A stretch of DNA of 64,000 nt, from positions 744,001 to 808,000 of the forward strand of contig NZ_UGQU01000001.1 in assembly GCF_900453205.1 (NCBI RefSeq). The letters run 5' to 3'. Under the pieces are notes generated by a model that was not told the DNA's origin, did no database searches, and saw nothing but the letters and a program-made list of their open reading frames with translations. Positions 18,003 through 27,940 of this stretch are shown piece by piece; within the stretch, counting starts at the first letter, position 1, and each line of letters starts with the position of its first letter. The translations under genes were made by a program, and so were the position numbers. Source of the DNA: Moraxella lacunata. GTDB taxonomy: Bacteria; Pseudomonadota; Gammaproteobacteria; Pseudomonadales; Moraxellaceae.

Positions 18003-18721
18003 TGAAAGCATTTACTCTAAAATCGCTTGGTGCTGGTCTCCTGCTTGCAGGTGGCATGATGGCAACATCTTCTGCTCTAGCGGCAGGCGGTCACGGCTGT
18101 GGTGAGTTCACCGAAGCCGATGGCACCAAAGTTACCCTAGAATGTAGCAAAGCCCCCATTGACCTAACCAATAAAGGCTCGCTACAACGCGGTGCTCAGA
18201 CGTTCATGAACTACTGTGTGGGCTGTCACTCAGCCCAGTATGTGCGTCATTCACGCATTGCCAAGGACTTGGAAATCCCACCAGAGCTTATGGAAAAATA
18301 TCTCATGGTAACCACCGACCAAATCGGTGACCATATTACTGCTGAGATTGACCTTGATACTCAGGCTCTATGGTTTGGTGCTGCACCGCCAGATTTATCG
18401 CTAGAAACTCGTCTGCGTGGTGATGACTGGGTATATACTTACCTACTGTCATTCTACGAAGACCCGAGCCGTCCTTGGGGTTCTAACAACCTAGTGCTTG
18501 CCAATGCTGCCATGCCCCATGTGCTACACAACATGCAAAAAGAGCTTGGTAAAGAAGAGTATGAAGCTCGTGTGGGCGACCTAGTGAACTTCATGGCATG
18601 GATGGCAGAGCCTGTCCGTCATGAACGTAAAGTCTATGGTGCATTCGTACTATTGTTCTTACTTGTGCTACTCATTCCAGTATATCTACTTAACAAAGAA
18701 TTCTGGAAAGACGTCAAATAA
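18002..18721 (+). CDS. petC: Cytochrome c1 subunit of the bc1 complex
   Basis: A 239-aa cytochrome c1. It has a Sec signal peptide (AGLLLAGGMMATSSALAAGG), the haem c motif CVGCH at residues 72-76, and a candidate distal Met in LANAAMPHVL. A C-terminal membrane anchor (AFVLLFLLVLLIPVYLLN) follows. It passes electrons to soluble or membrane cytochromes c, and haem attachment would use the Ccm system encoded at 46110-50690. The start is set by the TAATG overlap with petB; a longer frame opens upstream inside petB but lacks a proper signal peptide. Confidence 0.95.
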   Translation: MKAFTLKSLGAGLLLAGGMMATSSALAAGGHGCGEFTEADGTKVTLECSKAPIDLTNKGSLQRGAQTFMNYCVGCHSAQYVRHSRIAKDLEIPPELMEKYLMVTTDQIGDHITAEIDLDTQALWFGAAPPDLSLETRLRGDDWVYTYLLSFYEDPSRPWGSNNLVLANAAMPHVLHNMQKELGKEEYEARVGDLVNFMAWMAEPVRHERKVYGAFVLLFLLVLLIPVYLLNKEFWKDVK

Positions 18722-18735
18722 GCCAACACTAACCC

Positions 18736-18766
18736 AAAAGACCGATACACATCGGTCTTTTTTTAT
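18736..18766 (+). terminator. petABC terminator
   Basis: AAAAGACCGAT/ATCGGTCTTTT with an ACAC loop and a run of T lies 15 bp past the petC stop. Confidence 0.85.
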
Positions 18767-18836
18767 TGACAAAATTTACACACTTTTACCAAAATTTTTG
18801 TTACACTTAACACCCAAAAACAGACTCATTCATATC

Positions 18837-19481
18837 ATGGCAGATTTTTCTCATCTTTTACCCACCCAGTTCCTACTCTATGGTGACGATGGCTATGACA
18901 GTCATGTGGTGCGGTTTTTGCTAGAAGAAAAAGGCGTGAATCATCAATTCGCCTACCTGCCTGATGAGCGACCCGAATATCTCGCCGAGCTAAACCCTTA
19001 CAACACCCTGCCTGTACTTGTGGGACGGGATTTGGCATTGTATGAGCTGATGGTGATTTTTGAATATCTAGAAGAACGGCACGGTGCCAATAAGCTACTG
19101 CCACCCACCCCCAAAGAGCGGGCAAAAGTGCGTCAGTTGGCTTGGCGACTGCGTCAAGACTGGCTCTCGCTTGGGCGGATTTTGATGACCCACCCCGACA
19201 GCTTTAACCCAGCAGAAGCAACCCATGCCCAAAAAACCTTGACCGATTCGCTCATCACGCTCTCGCCCCTATTTGCCCGTCATGACTATTTTATGCAAGA
19301 TGAGTTTGGGCTGTGTGATGTGTTATTATTGCCACTTTTGCACCGTTTGCCAATGCTAGGCATTCATTTACCTGCCAAACCGTGTAAACCACTACTGGCA
19401 TATCAAGCACGCCTATCAGCAAGGTCAAGTTTTCAAAAGACACTCATCACTCCTGCTGTTTATAGCGATGATGATTTTTAA
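18837..19481 (+). CDS. sspA: Stringent starvation protein A
   Basis: A 214-aa GST-fold protein: an N-terminal thioredoxin-like domain (LLYGDDGYDSHVVRFLLEEKG, LNPYNTLPVLVGRDLALYE) and a helical C-terminal domain. In E. coli SspA binds RNA polymerase and helps acid and starvation responses. It has no catalytic GST cysteine or serine in the usual place, as expected for SspA. It lies directly behind petABC and before sspB, the arrangement common in gammaproteobacteria. A terminator separates it from petC, so it probably has its own promoter in 18767-18836. Confidence 0.9.
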   Translation: MADFSHLLPTQFLLYGDDGYDSHVVRFLLEEKGVNHQFAYLPDERPEYLAELNPYNTLPVLVGRDLALYELMVIFEYLEERHGANKLLPPTPKERAKVRQLAWRLRQDWLSLGRILMTHPDSFNPAEATHAQKTLTDSLITLSPLFARHDYFMQDEFGLCDVLLLPLLHRLPMLGIHLPAKPCKPLLAYQARLSARSSFQKTLITPAVYSDDDF

Positions 19482-19529
19482 TAATTTAACATTCATCAAT
19501 TTACTTTAACCAACAACAAGGACATAACC

Positions 19530-19949
19530 ATGCTTACCCCAAAACGCCCCTACTTCGTTCGTGCCATGCATGAATGGCTAATAGACAACGGCTTTACGCC
19601 ATATCTCATGACGGATGCCACCCACCCCCAGCTACTCGCCCCCACCGAATACGCCCAAGACGGCAAATTGGTGCTTGCCATATCTTACCAAGCCACCAAT
19701 AATCTCTTGATTGACAATGATGGCTTATCATTTCAAGGGCGGTTTGGCGGTGTCTCCAAAGACATCTGGATACCCATGCAGGCAGTGGTTGGCATTTATG
19801 CCAAAGAAGACCCCAGTGAAGGCTTTTTCTTTGACCCTAGCGAATATGACGGCTACACCTCACCCGATGACCCTGATGATATAGACGACACTGACGATGA
19901 CGGCGATGACGAACCACCCAAAAAAGGCGGACATTTAAAATTTGTATAA
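19530..19949 (+). CDS. sspB: ClpXP protease specificity-enhancing factor SspB
   Basis: A 139-aa SspB. The N-terminal substrate-binding domain (PYFVRAMHEWLIDNGFTPYL, LAISYQATNNLLIDNDGLSFQGRFGG) recognises ssrA-tagged proteins. An acidic Asp-rich linker follows (residues 109-130), and a C-terminal peptide (KKGGHLKFV) matches the position of the ClpX-binding XB motif. The protein delivers tagged substrates from stalled ribosomes to ClpXP. CAAGGA precedes the ATG, and the gene lies 48 bp after sspA in the conserved sspAB pair. Confidence 0.92.
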   Translation: MLTPKRPYFVRAMHEWLIDNGFTPYLMTDATHPQLLAPTEYAQDGKLVLAISYQATNNLLIDNDGLSFQGRFGGVSKDIWIPMQAVVGIYAKEDPSEGFFFDPSEYDGYTSPDDPDDIDDTDDDGDDEPPKKGGHLKFV

Positions 19950-19975
19950 ATTCATTTAACAAATAAAGGCAATTT

Positions 19976-20012
19976 AAAAACAAGGGCGATATAATTACCG
20001 CCCTTGTTTTAT
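19976..20012. terminator. Bidirectional terminator between sspB and the membrane protein gene
   Basis: AAAAACAAGGGCG/CGCCCTTGTTTT forms a strong stem with A and T runs on both sides. It serves convergent genes. Confidence 0.85.
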
Positions 20013-20033
20013 TCTAAATTAATTTATTTTAAT

Positions 20034-21380
20034 TTATTCGAGCGCCCAATCTCTCATATTTTTTGCCCTTTTGATAATCGCATAAAGCATACCCACCAAT
20101 AATAACACAAAAACTCCCACAACAATTGCCACATTAATATTACCGTCCTTGATATATTCAAAAACAAAAACCAGCAAGAATAACGCAATCGGAGAAAATA
20201 TATACAGCCCAAACCAGCCAATCACACTAATATAATGATAAATACCTGTTAAATCATATTCTTCCAAATCTGCCAATTCTTCATATTCACTCATCTCATA
20301 ATAATCGTCCACTTCTGCTTTGGCGTGCCTGCTGGGTAACTTTGTTAAATAAGCAAAACCCACCATCAATAATAGATAGATAACCATCCCCACATAAGAG
20401 TCCATAACAAGCATCACAAAAGCCAATAAAAATGTTACCACCGCCAATAAAATACATAACATCGACCAAGCAATACCACCCCCACCAATACGTGCCTTGA
20501 TTTGCTGTTGTTTTAATCTTTGAGCGGATAATTTGTCATGTAATCGCTGTTTATAATCAGCATTCTTTTTATTAAATCTATTATGACCCAAATCGTGTTG
20601 TCTTTTTTCATCTGCTGATTTGTCGACATTATTGGCATTTTTAAATTTAATATTTAAAGGTTTTTTGGTTTTTTCTTTTTTATCATCTTCGATGATTTCA
20701 ATATCTCGAATGACCTGTTTATTTAAAAAGAAAAACACCAAAGACGGAATACCAAATAATACCAATGACGTGATAAATTCATAGATTTTCTTTTGTCTGT
20801 CATGTTGGAATTTGGCAAGTTGTTCATTAAATTCATATATCTTTTTTCCGTCCACTTCCATATCATATAATAGCCCATCAGCATATAATACCGTTGCTGT
20901 TTGGTCTTTGTAGGCATACGCTTTTTCACATTCATCATAATTATCATTAGAGCAGTGTAATTTAACATCGCCAATGACAAAATAATGATGCGTGCGAGAG
21001 TATTTACCACCACCTATTCGTACATATTCATATTCGGCAGGTACGGTGGCAGTAACGCTGGATAATTGTGATTTATCCGTGATAAAGTCATCTTGGAATA
21101 ATATGCCTGAATTAATAACAAAACCATACGCCAAAGCAAAAATGGGCGTGGTAAAGATAAATTGATTATTTCTAATGGGCGGATTTCTGTAATGATATAC
21201 CGAAGATAAAATCAACACCACCATGATGATTATGATGAATATCTGCCAAAAACCCAATAGCAAATACCCACAAATCAGCAGTAGCGACCACACCACTGCA
21301 TTTAACCAAAAGAACATGATTGGCGTGATACTATCGATAATATCCAGTAATTCTTGTTTTAGTGAAATAATCTTTTGCAT
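20034..21380 (-). CDS. Membrane protein of unknown function
   Basis: A 448-aa protein I cannot assign. It has two N-terminal hydrophobic helices (around 20-75) and a further one near 85-100. A soluble stretch (about 100-185) contains a Cys pair (LHCSNDNYDECE), and a short TM pair lies near 205-225. A long Lys/Gln/Arg-rich cytoplasmic coil covers about 235-300, and four more helices follow. The soluble region with VRIGGGKYSRTHHYFVIG recalls DUF3592-like extracytoplasmic domains, but this is a guess. TATAAT on the minus strand at 21405-21410 overlaps an earlier in-frame ATG, so the ATG at 21380 is the likelier start. Confidence 0.6.
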   Translation of the reverse strand: MQKIISLKQELLDIIDSITPIMFFWLNAVVWSLLLICGYLLLGFWQIFIIIIMVVLILSSVYHYRNPPIRNNQFIFTTPIFALAYGFVINSGILFQDDFITDKSQLSSVTATVPAEYEYVRIGGGKYSRTHHYFVIGDVKLHCSNDNYDECEKAYAYKDQTATVLYADGLLYDMEVDGKKIYEFNEQLAKFQHDRQKKIYEFITSLVLFGIPSLVFFFLNKQVIRDIEIIEDDKKEKTKKPLNIKFKNANNVDKSADEKRQHDLGHNRFNKKNADYKQRLHDKLSAQRLKQQQIKARIGGGGIAWSMLCILLAVVTFLLAFVMLVMDSYVGMVIYLLLMVGFAYLTKLPSRHAKAEVDDYYEMSEYEELADLEEYDLTGIYHYISVIGWFGLYIFSPIALFLLVFVFEYIKDGNINVAIVVGVFVLLLVGMLYAIIKRAKNMRDWALE

Positions 21381-21487
21381 AGGACTGTCCCAGAAATTTG
21401 CCCTATTATACCCCATTTTGTCATGGTTTTATCACGGCTTTTACGCTATAATAATCGCCATTTTATCATTTTTAAAACAGGTACATC

Positions 21488-23557
21488 ATGACAGCCAAAC
21501 GCCAAATTCTTGTTACCAACGCCCTGCCCTACGCCAACGGCTCTATTCACATGGGACACCTTTTGGGCTATATCCAAGCCGATATTTGGGTGCGTGCCAT
21601 GCGGTCTATGGGGCATGACGTGATCTATGTCTGTGCCGATGACGCTCATGGAACGGCGATTATGCTCCGTGCCGAAGCGAACGGTATCACGCCCGAAGAG
21701 CTAATCCAAAGCGTACAGATTGAGCATAAACGAGATTTTGACCGTTTTGGCGTGTCCTTTGACCATTATGACAGCACGCACAGCGAGACGAACCGCAAGC
21801 ACAGCAAAGCCATTTACCTTGCTAACCACAAGGCAGGCAACATCGCTGTCAAACCCGTAACTCAGCTATTTGACTCCGAAAAACAGATGTTCCTATCCGA
21901 CCGCTTCATTAAAGGCACCTGCCCAAAATGCAAAGCGGACGAGCAATATGGCGACTCATGCGAAGTGTGTGGCACAACCTACAACGCCACCGAACTCATC
22001 AATCCACGCTCCACCCTAAGCGGTGCAACCCCTGTGGAAAAAACGTCCGACCATTACTTTTTTAAATTGCCAAACTTCACCGAATTTTTGCAAAAATGGA
22101 CACGAGATGACGGACGACTGCCCGTTTCTATCGCCAACAAACTAGACGAATGGTTTGACGCAGGTCTTGCCGACTGGGACATCAGCCGAGACGCTCCGTA
22201 TTTTGGCTTTAAAATCCCTGACACGGACGACAAATATTTTTATGTGTGGGTAGACGCACCGATTGGCTATATGGCAAGTTTTGAAAACTACTTGACCGCC
22301 CACCGCCCTGATGTGTCATTTGATGATTATTGGAGTCCCGACAGCACCGCCGAAGTGTATCATTTTATTGGCAAAGACATTGTCTATTTTCACGCCCTGT
22401 TTTGGCCTGCCATGCTCACAGGGGCGAATTATCGCACGCCCACAAGCCTATTTGTCAATGGCTTTTTGACCGTCAATGGCGAAAAAATGAGCAAATCTCG
22501 TGGCACATTCATCAAAGCCGAAACGTATCTGAACCACCTAAATCCTGAATATTTGCGTTATTATTTTGCCTCCAAATTGTCTGATAAAGTAGAAGACAGT
22601 GATTTAAATCTTGATGATTTCATCGCCAAAGTAAACTCAGATCTTGTCGGTAAAGTCGTGAACATAGCCAGTCGCTGTGCTAAATTTATCAATACCCAAT
22701 TTGACAATAAACTCTCCGCCACTTGTGCCGAGCCTGAACTTGTCAATAAATTTATCCAAGCTGGCGACAGTATCATCAAGCACTACGAAAGCCGTGAATT
22801 TAACACCGCCATTCGTGAAATTATGGCACTTGCCGACCTTGCCAATCAGTACATTGACGACAAAAAGCCGTGGGCGGTTGCCAAAGAAAACCCGAACAGT
22901 AAGGATGTGCAAGACATCTGCTCTGTGGGGCTAAACCTATTTCACAAAATCATGGTTTATCTGTCGCCTGTACTACCAACACTTGCCGAACAGTCCAAAG
23001 AATTTTTGAATGTGGATAGCATGAATTTTGATGAACGCTTTCATGTCCTAACGCATTCTATCAATGAGTTTAAGCCACTTTTGCAACGCATTGACCCCGA
23101 AAAAGTGCAAGCCATGGTTGATGACTCAAAAGAAAACCTGCAACCCACCGACACCAAAAAAACCCAAAAAACCAAGAAAGAGAGTAAGCCTATGGGAACC
23201 GCCGACCAAAACGCCTTTATCGGCATTGATGATTTTGCCAAAGTTGAAATGAAAGTCGCCAAAGTGCTTGAATGCAATCACGTTGAAGGAGCGGATAAAT
23301 TATTGCAATTTACCCTTGATGTGGGCGATACTGATGAACAAGGCGAAAAGCAAACTCGCAACGTATTTAGCGGTATTGCTAAGTTTTACAAACCAGAAGA
23401 GTTACAAGGCAAAACAGTGATTTGCGTTACCAACCTTGCCCCCCGTAAGATGAAATTTGGCGTATCAGAAGGCATGATTTTATCGGCAGAAAAAGACGGA
23501 CAATTAACTGTTGTATTATTGCCTGATAGCATGGTGGCGGGGGCGGTTTTGGCGTAA
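21488..23557 (+). CDS. metG: Methionyl-tRNA synthetase
   Basis: A 689-aa class I synthetase that charges tRNA-Met. The HIGH-type motif is HMGH (21-24) and the KMSKS loop is at about 333-337. The connecting domain has a zinc knuckle [18 protein letters not shown]. After a Lys/Thr-rich linker ([16 protein letters not shown]) comes a C-terminal EMAP/Trbp-like tRNA-binding domain ([24 protein letters not shown]) that drives dimerisation. This is the long two-domain form found in E. coli. The gene is monocistronic and is followed by an 11-bp-stem hairpin. Confidence 0.96.
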   Translation: MTAKRQILVTNALPYANGSIHMGHLLGYIQADIWVRAMRSMGHDVIYVCADDAHGTAIMLRAEANGITPEELIQSVQIEHKRDFDRFGVSFDHYDSTHSETNRKHSKAIYLANHKAGNIAVKPVTQLFDSEKQMFLSDRFIKGTCPKCKADEQYGDSCEVCGTTYNATELINPRSTLSGATPVEKTSDHYFFKLPNFTEFLQKWTRDDGRLPVSIANKLDEWFDAGLADWDISRDAPYFGFKIPDTDDKYFYVWVDAPIGYMASFENYLTAHRPDVSFDDYWSPDSTAEVYHFIGKDIVYFHALFWPAMLTGANYRTPTSLFVNGFLTVNGEKMSKSRGTFIKAETYLNHLNPEYLRYYFASKLSDKVEDSDLNLDDFIAKVNSDLVGKVVNIASRCAKFINTQFDNKLSATCAEPELVNKFIQAGDSIIKHYESREFNTAIREIMALADLANQYIDDKKPWAVAKENPNSKDVQDICSVGLNLFHKIMVYLSPVLPTLAEQSKEFLNVDSMNFDERFHVLTHSINEFKPLLQRIDPEKVQAMVDDSKENLQPTDTKKTQKTKKESKPMGTADQNAFIGIDDFAKVEMKVAKVLECNHVEGADKLLQFTLDVGDTDEQGEKQTRNVFSGIAKFYKPEELQGKTVICVTNLAPRKMKFGVSEGMILSAEKDGQLTVVLLPDSMVAGAVLA

Positions 23558-23569
23558 ATGAAGGCATTT

Positions 23570-23603
23570 AAAAATTGCCACTATTTTTGTAGTGGCAATT
23601 TGG
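23570..23603 (+). terminator. Hairpin after metG
   Basis: AAATTGCCACTA/TAGTGGCAATTT forms a long perfect stem 13 bp past the stop. It is followed by TGGGG rather than T, so it may stabilise the RNA more than terminate. Confidence 0.5.
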
Positions 23604-23783
23604 GGCGTGTCGAACATTGATAACATTATTTACAAAATATGATGAGAATTTAATGCTTTCATTAATTTTTGCATGAAAAATGGCTAAATCTTGTTTTTTA
23701 TCGTCAAAAACGTGCGATTTTTCTCATTTTTTCATTGCAAATACCAATATTCAACACGCCCTAATGACAAAGGCAGAATAAAC

Positions 23784-25376
23784 ATGTTAAAAAATATCGC
23801 CATTCTTATTGATGCGGATAATGTCAGTCATCAAAAGATTGATTGGGTTTTTGATAAAATCAGTACGCTTGGCACAATTACCGTCAAACGAATTTACGGT
23901 GATTTTACCAAGCCAAATCTGTCATCTTGGGAAAGTGCCATTTTAAAATACGCCATTGAGAAAAAACATCAAACCAGTTATAGCGCAGGCAAAAATTCTA
24001 GTGACCTTGCTCTTGCCATTGATGCGATTGATTTATGGCACACAGGCAGACATGATGGCTTTTGTATCGTCTCATCGGACAGTGATTTTATTGGTTTGGC
24101 ATTACGTCTAAGGCAAAACAATATTCAGGTATTTGGTTTTGGAGAAAACAAAACCATTAAAGAATTTCGCCAAGTATGTTCAGAATTTTTTGAAATTCCA
24201 AATACATCACCCATTCATATCTTGCCAAAAAATTCAAATACTGCCACACCGACAACAAAAATTCCTGCCAATCAATTAAAATGTGATACCAAGCTATTAA
24301 ATGCCTTAAAAGATAGCATTATAAATAACAAAACGGATAATAACGGCTGGGTAAATTATGCTGTATTTGCATCTTATTTTCAAAAAAATTATCCAACCAT
24401 TAACTCTGATGGTTATGGTTATGGCAAACTTTATGAGCTGATTGACGTCATAGATATCTTTGATGTCAAAAAAGAAAATTCTACCATTTATATCCGAATT
24501 AAATCCACCACAAACTCTACAAGCTCAACCAATACACAATGGTCTGGTGAAAAACTCGGTAAAGATTTGACTCTAATCAATGCCATTAAAGACGGTATTA
24601 CCAAAAACCAAGAAAATGGTTGGTCAAATTTTGGCACGGTCATTCAACATTTAAACAATCACTATCCAAAATTAAAGCCAAGCACTTATGGTTTTAAAAA
24701 ATGGAGTACGCTGATTAAAAAAATAAGTTTATTTGAAACCAAACAAGCCAATAAAACCACGCTAATTATCCGTGAAAAGCCAAGCGGTTCAAAGAAATCA
24801 AAAGTCAAGACCAGCAATTCTGACAAAATAAATAACCAACAATTACTCAATGATATACTAGTCATCATCAATGAAAACAACCTTAGAGCTGATGAGTGGG
24901 TACATATTGGTTATTTGGGCAGTCAATTAAAAAATAAAGGCTATAACCCAAAAGATTTTGGTGTTAAAACTTTTGGACAATTCTTGCTAAATGCTGATGG
25001 CGTGATATATAAAAAAATCAATCACGGCGATTACTTTTCTTTAAGTGATAAATCACAAATAAAATCCATAACACACAACAATCCCAAATCGTCCGATAAT
25101 GACCACTTAATCGATACCAGGCTATATCAGCTATTACTTAAAAATAAAGACAAAATTAACAACAAAATCAAAGAATTATTATTAAAATATGCCCAACTTA
25201 ATACACTTAATTTTTAGCAACTATTAAGCAAAAATCTACCTGATGAACTCATCGATGAAACTCATCAAAATCATGACTGCTTTGTCATTTTTGTCCGTCG
25301 TGAATTGCACGAACTAGATTTAATAAAACAAGAACATGGTTTTTTGATTTGTCTGCTCTCACCAAATACCGATTGA
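23784..25376 (+). CDS. NYN-domain protein with three OST-HTH/LOTUS domains, in-frame TAG
   Basis: From the ATG at 23784 the frame gives 477 aa and stops at TAG 25215-25217. It then continues open in the same frame for 52 more codons (QLLSKNLPDELID..., ending CLLSPNTD) to a TGA at 25374-25376. The N-terminus is a NYN/PIN-like nuclease domain with the acidic residues LIDADN (8-13), SSDLALAID (72-80) and VSSDSDF (96-102). Three OST-HTH/LOTUS RNA-binding-type winged helices follow at about 168-238, 262-330 and 353-420. The family is thought to act on RNA; targets are unknown. The extended open frame suggests that the TAG is a recent nonsense mutation, or is read through. Confidence 0.75.
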
Positions 25377-25385
25377 CGTCATGAC

Positions 25386-26597
25386 ATGATCAGAAAAATC
25401 ATCCACCTAGACATGGACGCTTTTTTTGCCAGCGTTGAGCAAAGGGACAACCCCACCTATCGTGGCAAGCCCCTTGTGGTGGGCGGTGACCCCAATGGAC
25501 GTGGTGTGGTCGCGGCGGCAAGTTATGAGATTCGCTCCTTTGGCGTACATTCGGCGATGAGCTGTTATGAAGCCAAAAAACGCTGTCCCCACGCCATTTT
25601 TGTCCGTCCCCGTTTTGATGTCTATCGTGATATCAGCACTCAGATTCGAGACATCATGGGACGGCTAACCGACCTTGTCGAGCCATTATCGCTCGATGAA
25701 GCCTATCTGGACGTTACAGGTCAGCCCCATTGTGGTGGGTCAGCCACACTCATGGCAAACTGGCTCCGCCAAGCGATTTTTGATGAAACGGGGCTGACAG
25801 CCTCGGCAGGGGTGTCTTTTAACAAAATGCTTGCCAAAATCGCAAGCGACATCAACAAACCCAATGGCATTGCCGTCATCACGCCTGACATGGCGGATGA
25901 ATTTTTGTCAGAGTTGCCCATTGAGCGGTTTTTTGGTATCGGTAAAGCAAGTGCTAAACGCCTACATGAGATGGGAGTCAGTACAGGGGGCGAGCTTCGT
26001 AAACTCCCCCTTGATGAGCTGGTTCAACTGTTTGGCAGCGAGCGAGGGCAGTTTTATCACGACATCGCCCACGGCAAGGACGAGCGAGCGGTCAAACCCG
26101 AACGTGTGCGTAAATCCATCGGCACAGAGATTACCTTTTTGCATAACTCTAATGATGATGATTTTATCCTAGCTCAGATTTTCGGAGAAAATGAGAGTGC
26201 CTTTGCCGACCTTGGTAAGCGAGAATTGACCGCCCATACTGTTACCTTAAAAATCGGTATTGTTAAATAAAGATAGATTTTAAGGTTTTCCGTTCGGACT
26301 GAGCTTGTCGAAGTCTAGGAAAACCGTTATGGTTCGACAAGCTCACCACGAACGGCTTTCTAGAAAAGTATACTCAATTAACAATACCTAAAAATCAAAT
26401 ACAGCGATTTTAGCCAAATTACACGCTCGGTCTCTGTCAAGTCCCCTTTTAAGCACAGCGACAGCGTCAAGCCTTATCTGATTGACTTATTTCACCACAT
26501 CCCCAGAGAGCTTCCCATTCGCTTGGTCGGAGTTACGTTCTCAAATCTAACTCATCTTGATAACATGGTAGAACAGCTTGATTTGTTTGACGGATAA
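25386..26597 (+). pseudogene. dinB: DNA polymerase IV gene interrupted by a miniature element
   Basis: Residues 1-291 are a normal Y-family Pol IV: LDMDAFFASVEQRDNP at the start, SLDEAYLDVT with the catalytic Asp/Glu, ASAGVSFNKMLAKIASDINKP, and HhH motifs (FFGIGKASAKRLHEMG). After LTAHTVTLKI the frame runs into a 133-bp element at 26256 and stops after four foreign codons (GIVK) at 26270. The lost C-terminus continues in frame after the element from 26397 to 26597. It holds the rest of the little-finger domain and the beta-clamp-binding motif QLDLF. The truncated 294-aa product would lack clamp binding. It follows the NYN gene by 9 bp. Confidence 0.9.
26256..26388. mobile_element. 133-bp miniature element (MITE) inside dinB
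   Basis: The ends are GGTATTGTTAA and TTAACAATACC, an 11-bp perfect terminal inverted repeat. Flanking 8-bp direct repeats TAAAAATC (26248-26255 and 26389-26396) show transposition. The inside is a near-palindromic core with TTCGACAAGCTCACC-type arms. There is no coding capacity, so it must be moved by a transposase encoded elsewhere. A sequence-identical copy lies at 50904-51036. Confidence 0.92.
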
Positions 26598-26613
26598 TTC
26601 ATTAAGTCAAAAT

Positions 26614-26645
26614 AAAACCCCCAAACTAGGCAGTTCGGGGGTTAT
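26614..26645 (-). terminator. rpsF-rpsR-rplI terminator
   Basis: AACCCCC/GGGGGTT pairs across a 14-base loop. On the minus strand it is followed by TTATTTTG, and it lies 26 bp past the rplI stop. Confidence 0.75.
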
Positions 26646-26670
26646 CTTCTAAATGATGATTAATGATTAA

Positions 26671-27150
26671 TTACTCATCATCTTCATCAGTTTTGTTTTC
26701 ACCGTCTTCTGACAAAATGGTCACCAAAATGTCAGCAGTGATGTCATGGTGTAGCTGAATGGTAACTTTGTATTCGCCCACTTGACGTAGTGTACCTTCT
26801 GGCAACTTCACTTCTGCACGGTCAACTGGCAAGCCAGAAGCGGTCAGTGCGTCAGCGATGTCACGAGTACCGATAGAACCAAATAGTTTGCCTTCATCGC
26901 CTGCTTTGGCACGCATGATGACATTCACGTCTGATAGAGCATCAGCACGTTTTTGGGCTTCTTGTAGTTCTTTGGCTTCTTGTGCTTCTAGCTCGGCACG
27001 GCGTGCTTCAAACTTAGCAATGTTTGCTTCGTTGGCAGGTAGTGCTTTGCCTTGTGGGATTAAGAAGTTACGACCGTAACCTGCTTTTACATCAACAGTC
27101 TCGCCAAGTTTACCAAGATTAACGACACGCTGTAATAGAATAACTTGCAT
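26671..27150 (-). CDS. rplI: 50S ribosomal protein L9 (bL9)
   Basis: A 159-aa bL9. The N-terminal domain has the signature [24 protein letters not shown], followed by a long connecting helix rich in Glu/Ala/Lys ([18 protein letters not shown]) and the C-terminal RNA-binding domain with [16 protein letters not shown]. An acidic tail ([13 protein letters not shown]) extends beyond the usual end of about 150 residues. It is last in the rpsF-rpsR-rplI operon, 13 bp after rpsR. Confidence 0.96.
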   Translation of the reverse strand: MQVILLQRVVNLGKLGETVDVKAGYGRNFLIPQGKALPANEANIAKFEARRAELEAQEAKELQEAQKRADALSDVNVIMRAKAGDEGKLFGSIGTRDIADALTASGLPVDRAEVKLPEGTLRQVGEYKVTIQLHHDITADILVTILSEDGENKTDEDDE

Positions 27151-27163
27151 GATGGTCTCCTAA

Positions 27164-27391
27164 TTACTTGTGGTTGTCGGTATATGGCAATAGAGCCAAA
27201 TAACGAGCTTGTTTGATGGCAACAGCAAGCTGACGTTGATACTTAGTAGAAGTACCAGTGATACGGCTTGGGGTGATTTTACCATTTTCGCTGATGTATT
27301 GTTTTAGAAGTTCTACATCTTTATAATCGATGTGGGTAATGCCTTCTGCGGTGAAACGGCAGAATTTACGACGACGATAGAAACGTGCCAT
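27164..27391 (-). CDS. rpsR: 30S ribosomal protein S18 (bS18)
   Basis: A 75-aa bS18 of standard length. It has the [34 protein letters not shown] start and the conserved basic helix [22 protein letters not shown]. It forms a heterodimer with bS6 on the 30S platform. It lies between rpsF and rplI, and AAGGAGAT precedes its ATG. Confidence 0.97.
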   Translation of the reverse strand: MARFYRRRKFCRFTAEGITHIDYKDVELLKQYISENGKITPSRITGTSTKYQRQLAVAIKQARYLALLPYTDNHK

Positions 27392-27406
27392 GAGTTATCT
27401 CCTTAA

Positions 27407-27808
27407 TTATTCGCTTGCATTGTCTTCGCTCTCAGTCTCCTGAGTGCGGACATCATTACGGCGGTTGGCTTTGCGAGTACGCTTGTCTTCGGCTTCTTTT
27501 ACCAAAGGCGATTGCTCGGTAATCGCTTCATCACGGCGAATAACTAGGCTACGCAAAATAGCGTCATTGTAACGGAACAATTCTTCTAGTTGAGCCAAAG
27601 TCTCATCGTTACATTCGATGTTTAAAAGAACATAATGAGCTTTGTGAATTTTGTTGATTGGGTATGCCAATTGACGACGACCCCAGTCTTCTAGACGGTG
27701 GTTGTTACCGCCATTTTCTTCGACGATAGAACGGTATTTAGTTACCATGTCGGCAACTTGGTTGCTTTGGTCTGGGTGTACCAGTAGCACCACTTCATAA
27801 TGTCTCAT
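27407..27808 (-). CDS. rpsF: 30S ribosomal protein S6 (bS6)
   Basis: A 133-aa bS6 with the [18 protein letters not shown] start and the [12 protein letters not shown] central strand. The C-terminal tail is Arg/Glu-rich ([25 protein letters not shown]), as in the glutamylated tails of other S6. It is first in the operon and pairs with bS18. In many bacteria the S6:S18 dimer represses this operon by binding the leader. The minus-strand -10 candidate TATAAT lies at 27905-27910. Confidence 0.97.
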   Translation of the reverse strand: MRHYEVVLLVHPDQSNQVADMVTKYRSIVEENGGNNHRLEDWGRRQLAYPINKIHKAHYVLLNIECNDETLAQLEELFRYNDAILRSLVIRRDEAITEQSPLVKEAEDKRTRKANRRNDVRTQETESEDNASE

Positions 27809-27940
27809 AAGGACTCCCTACGGATTAAAACAGCCATTATCACAGATAACAGCAAGGAGATTGAAAATTGATTGGTATAAACCAATCATTTAACAAAGTC
27901 CGCTATTATACACGAACTTTTTTATAAATAAAAGGGAAAT

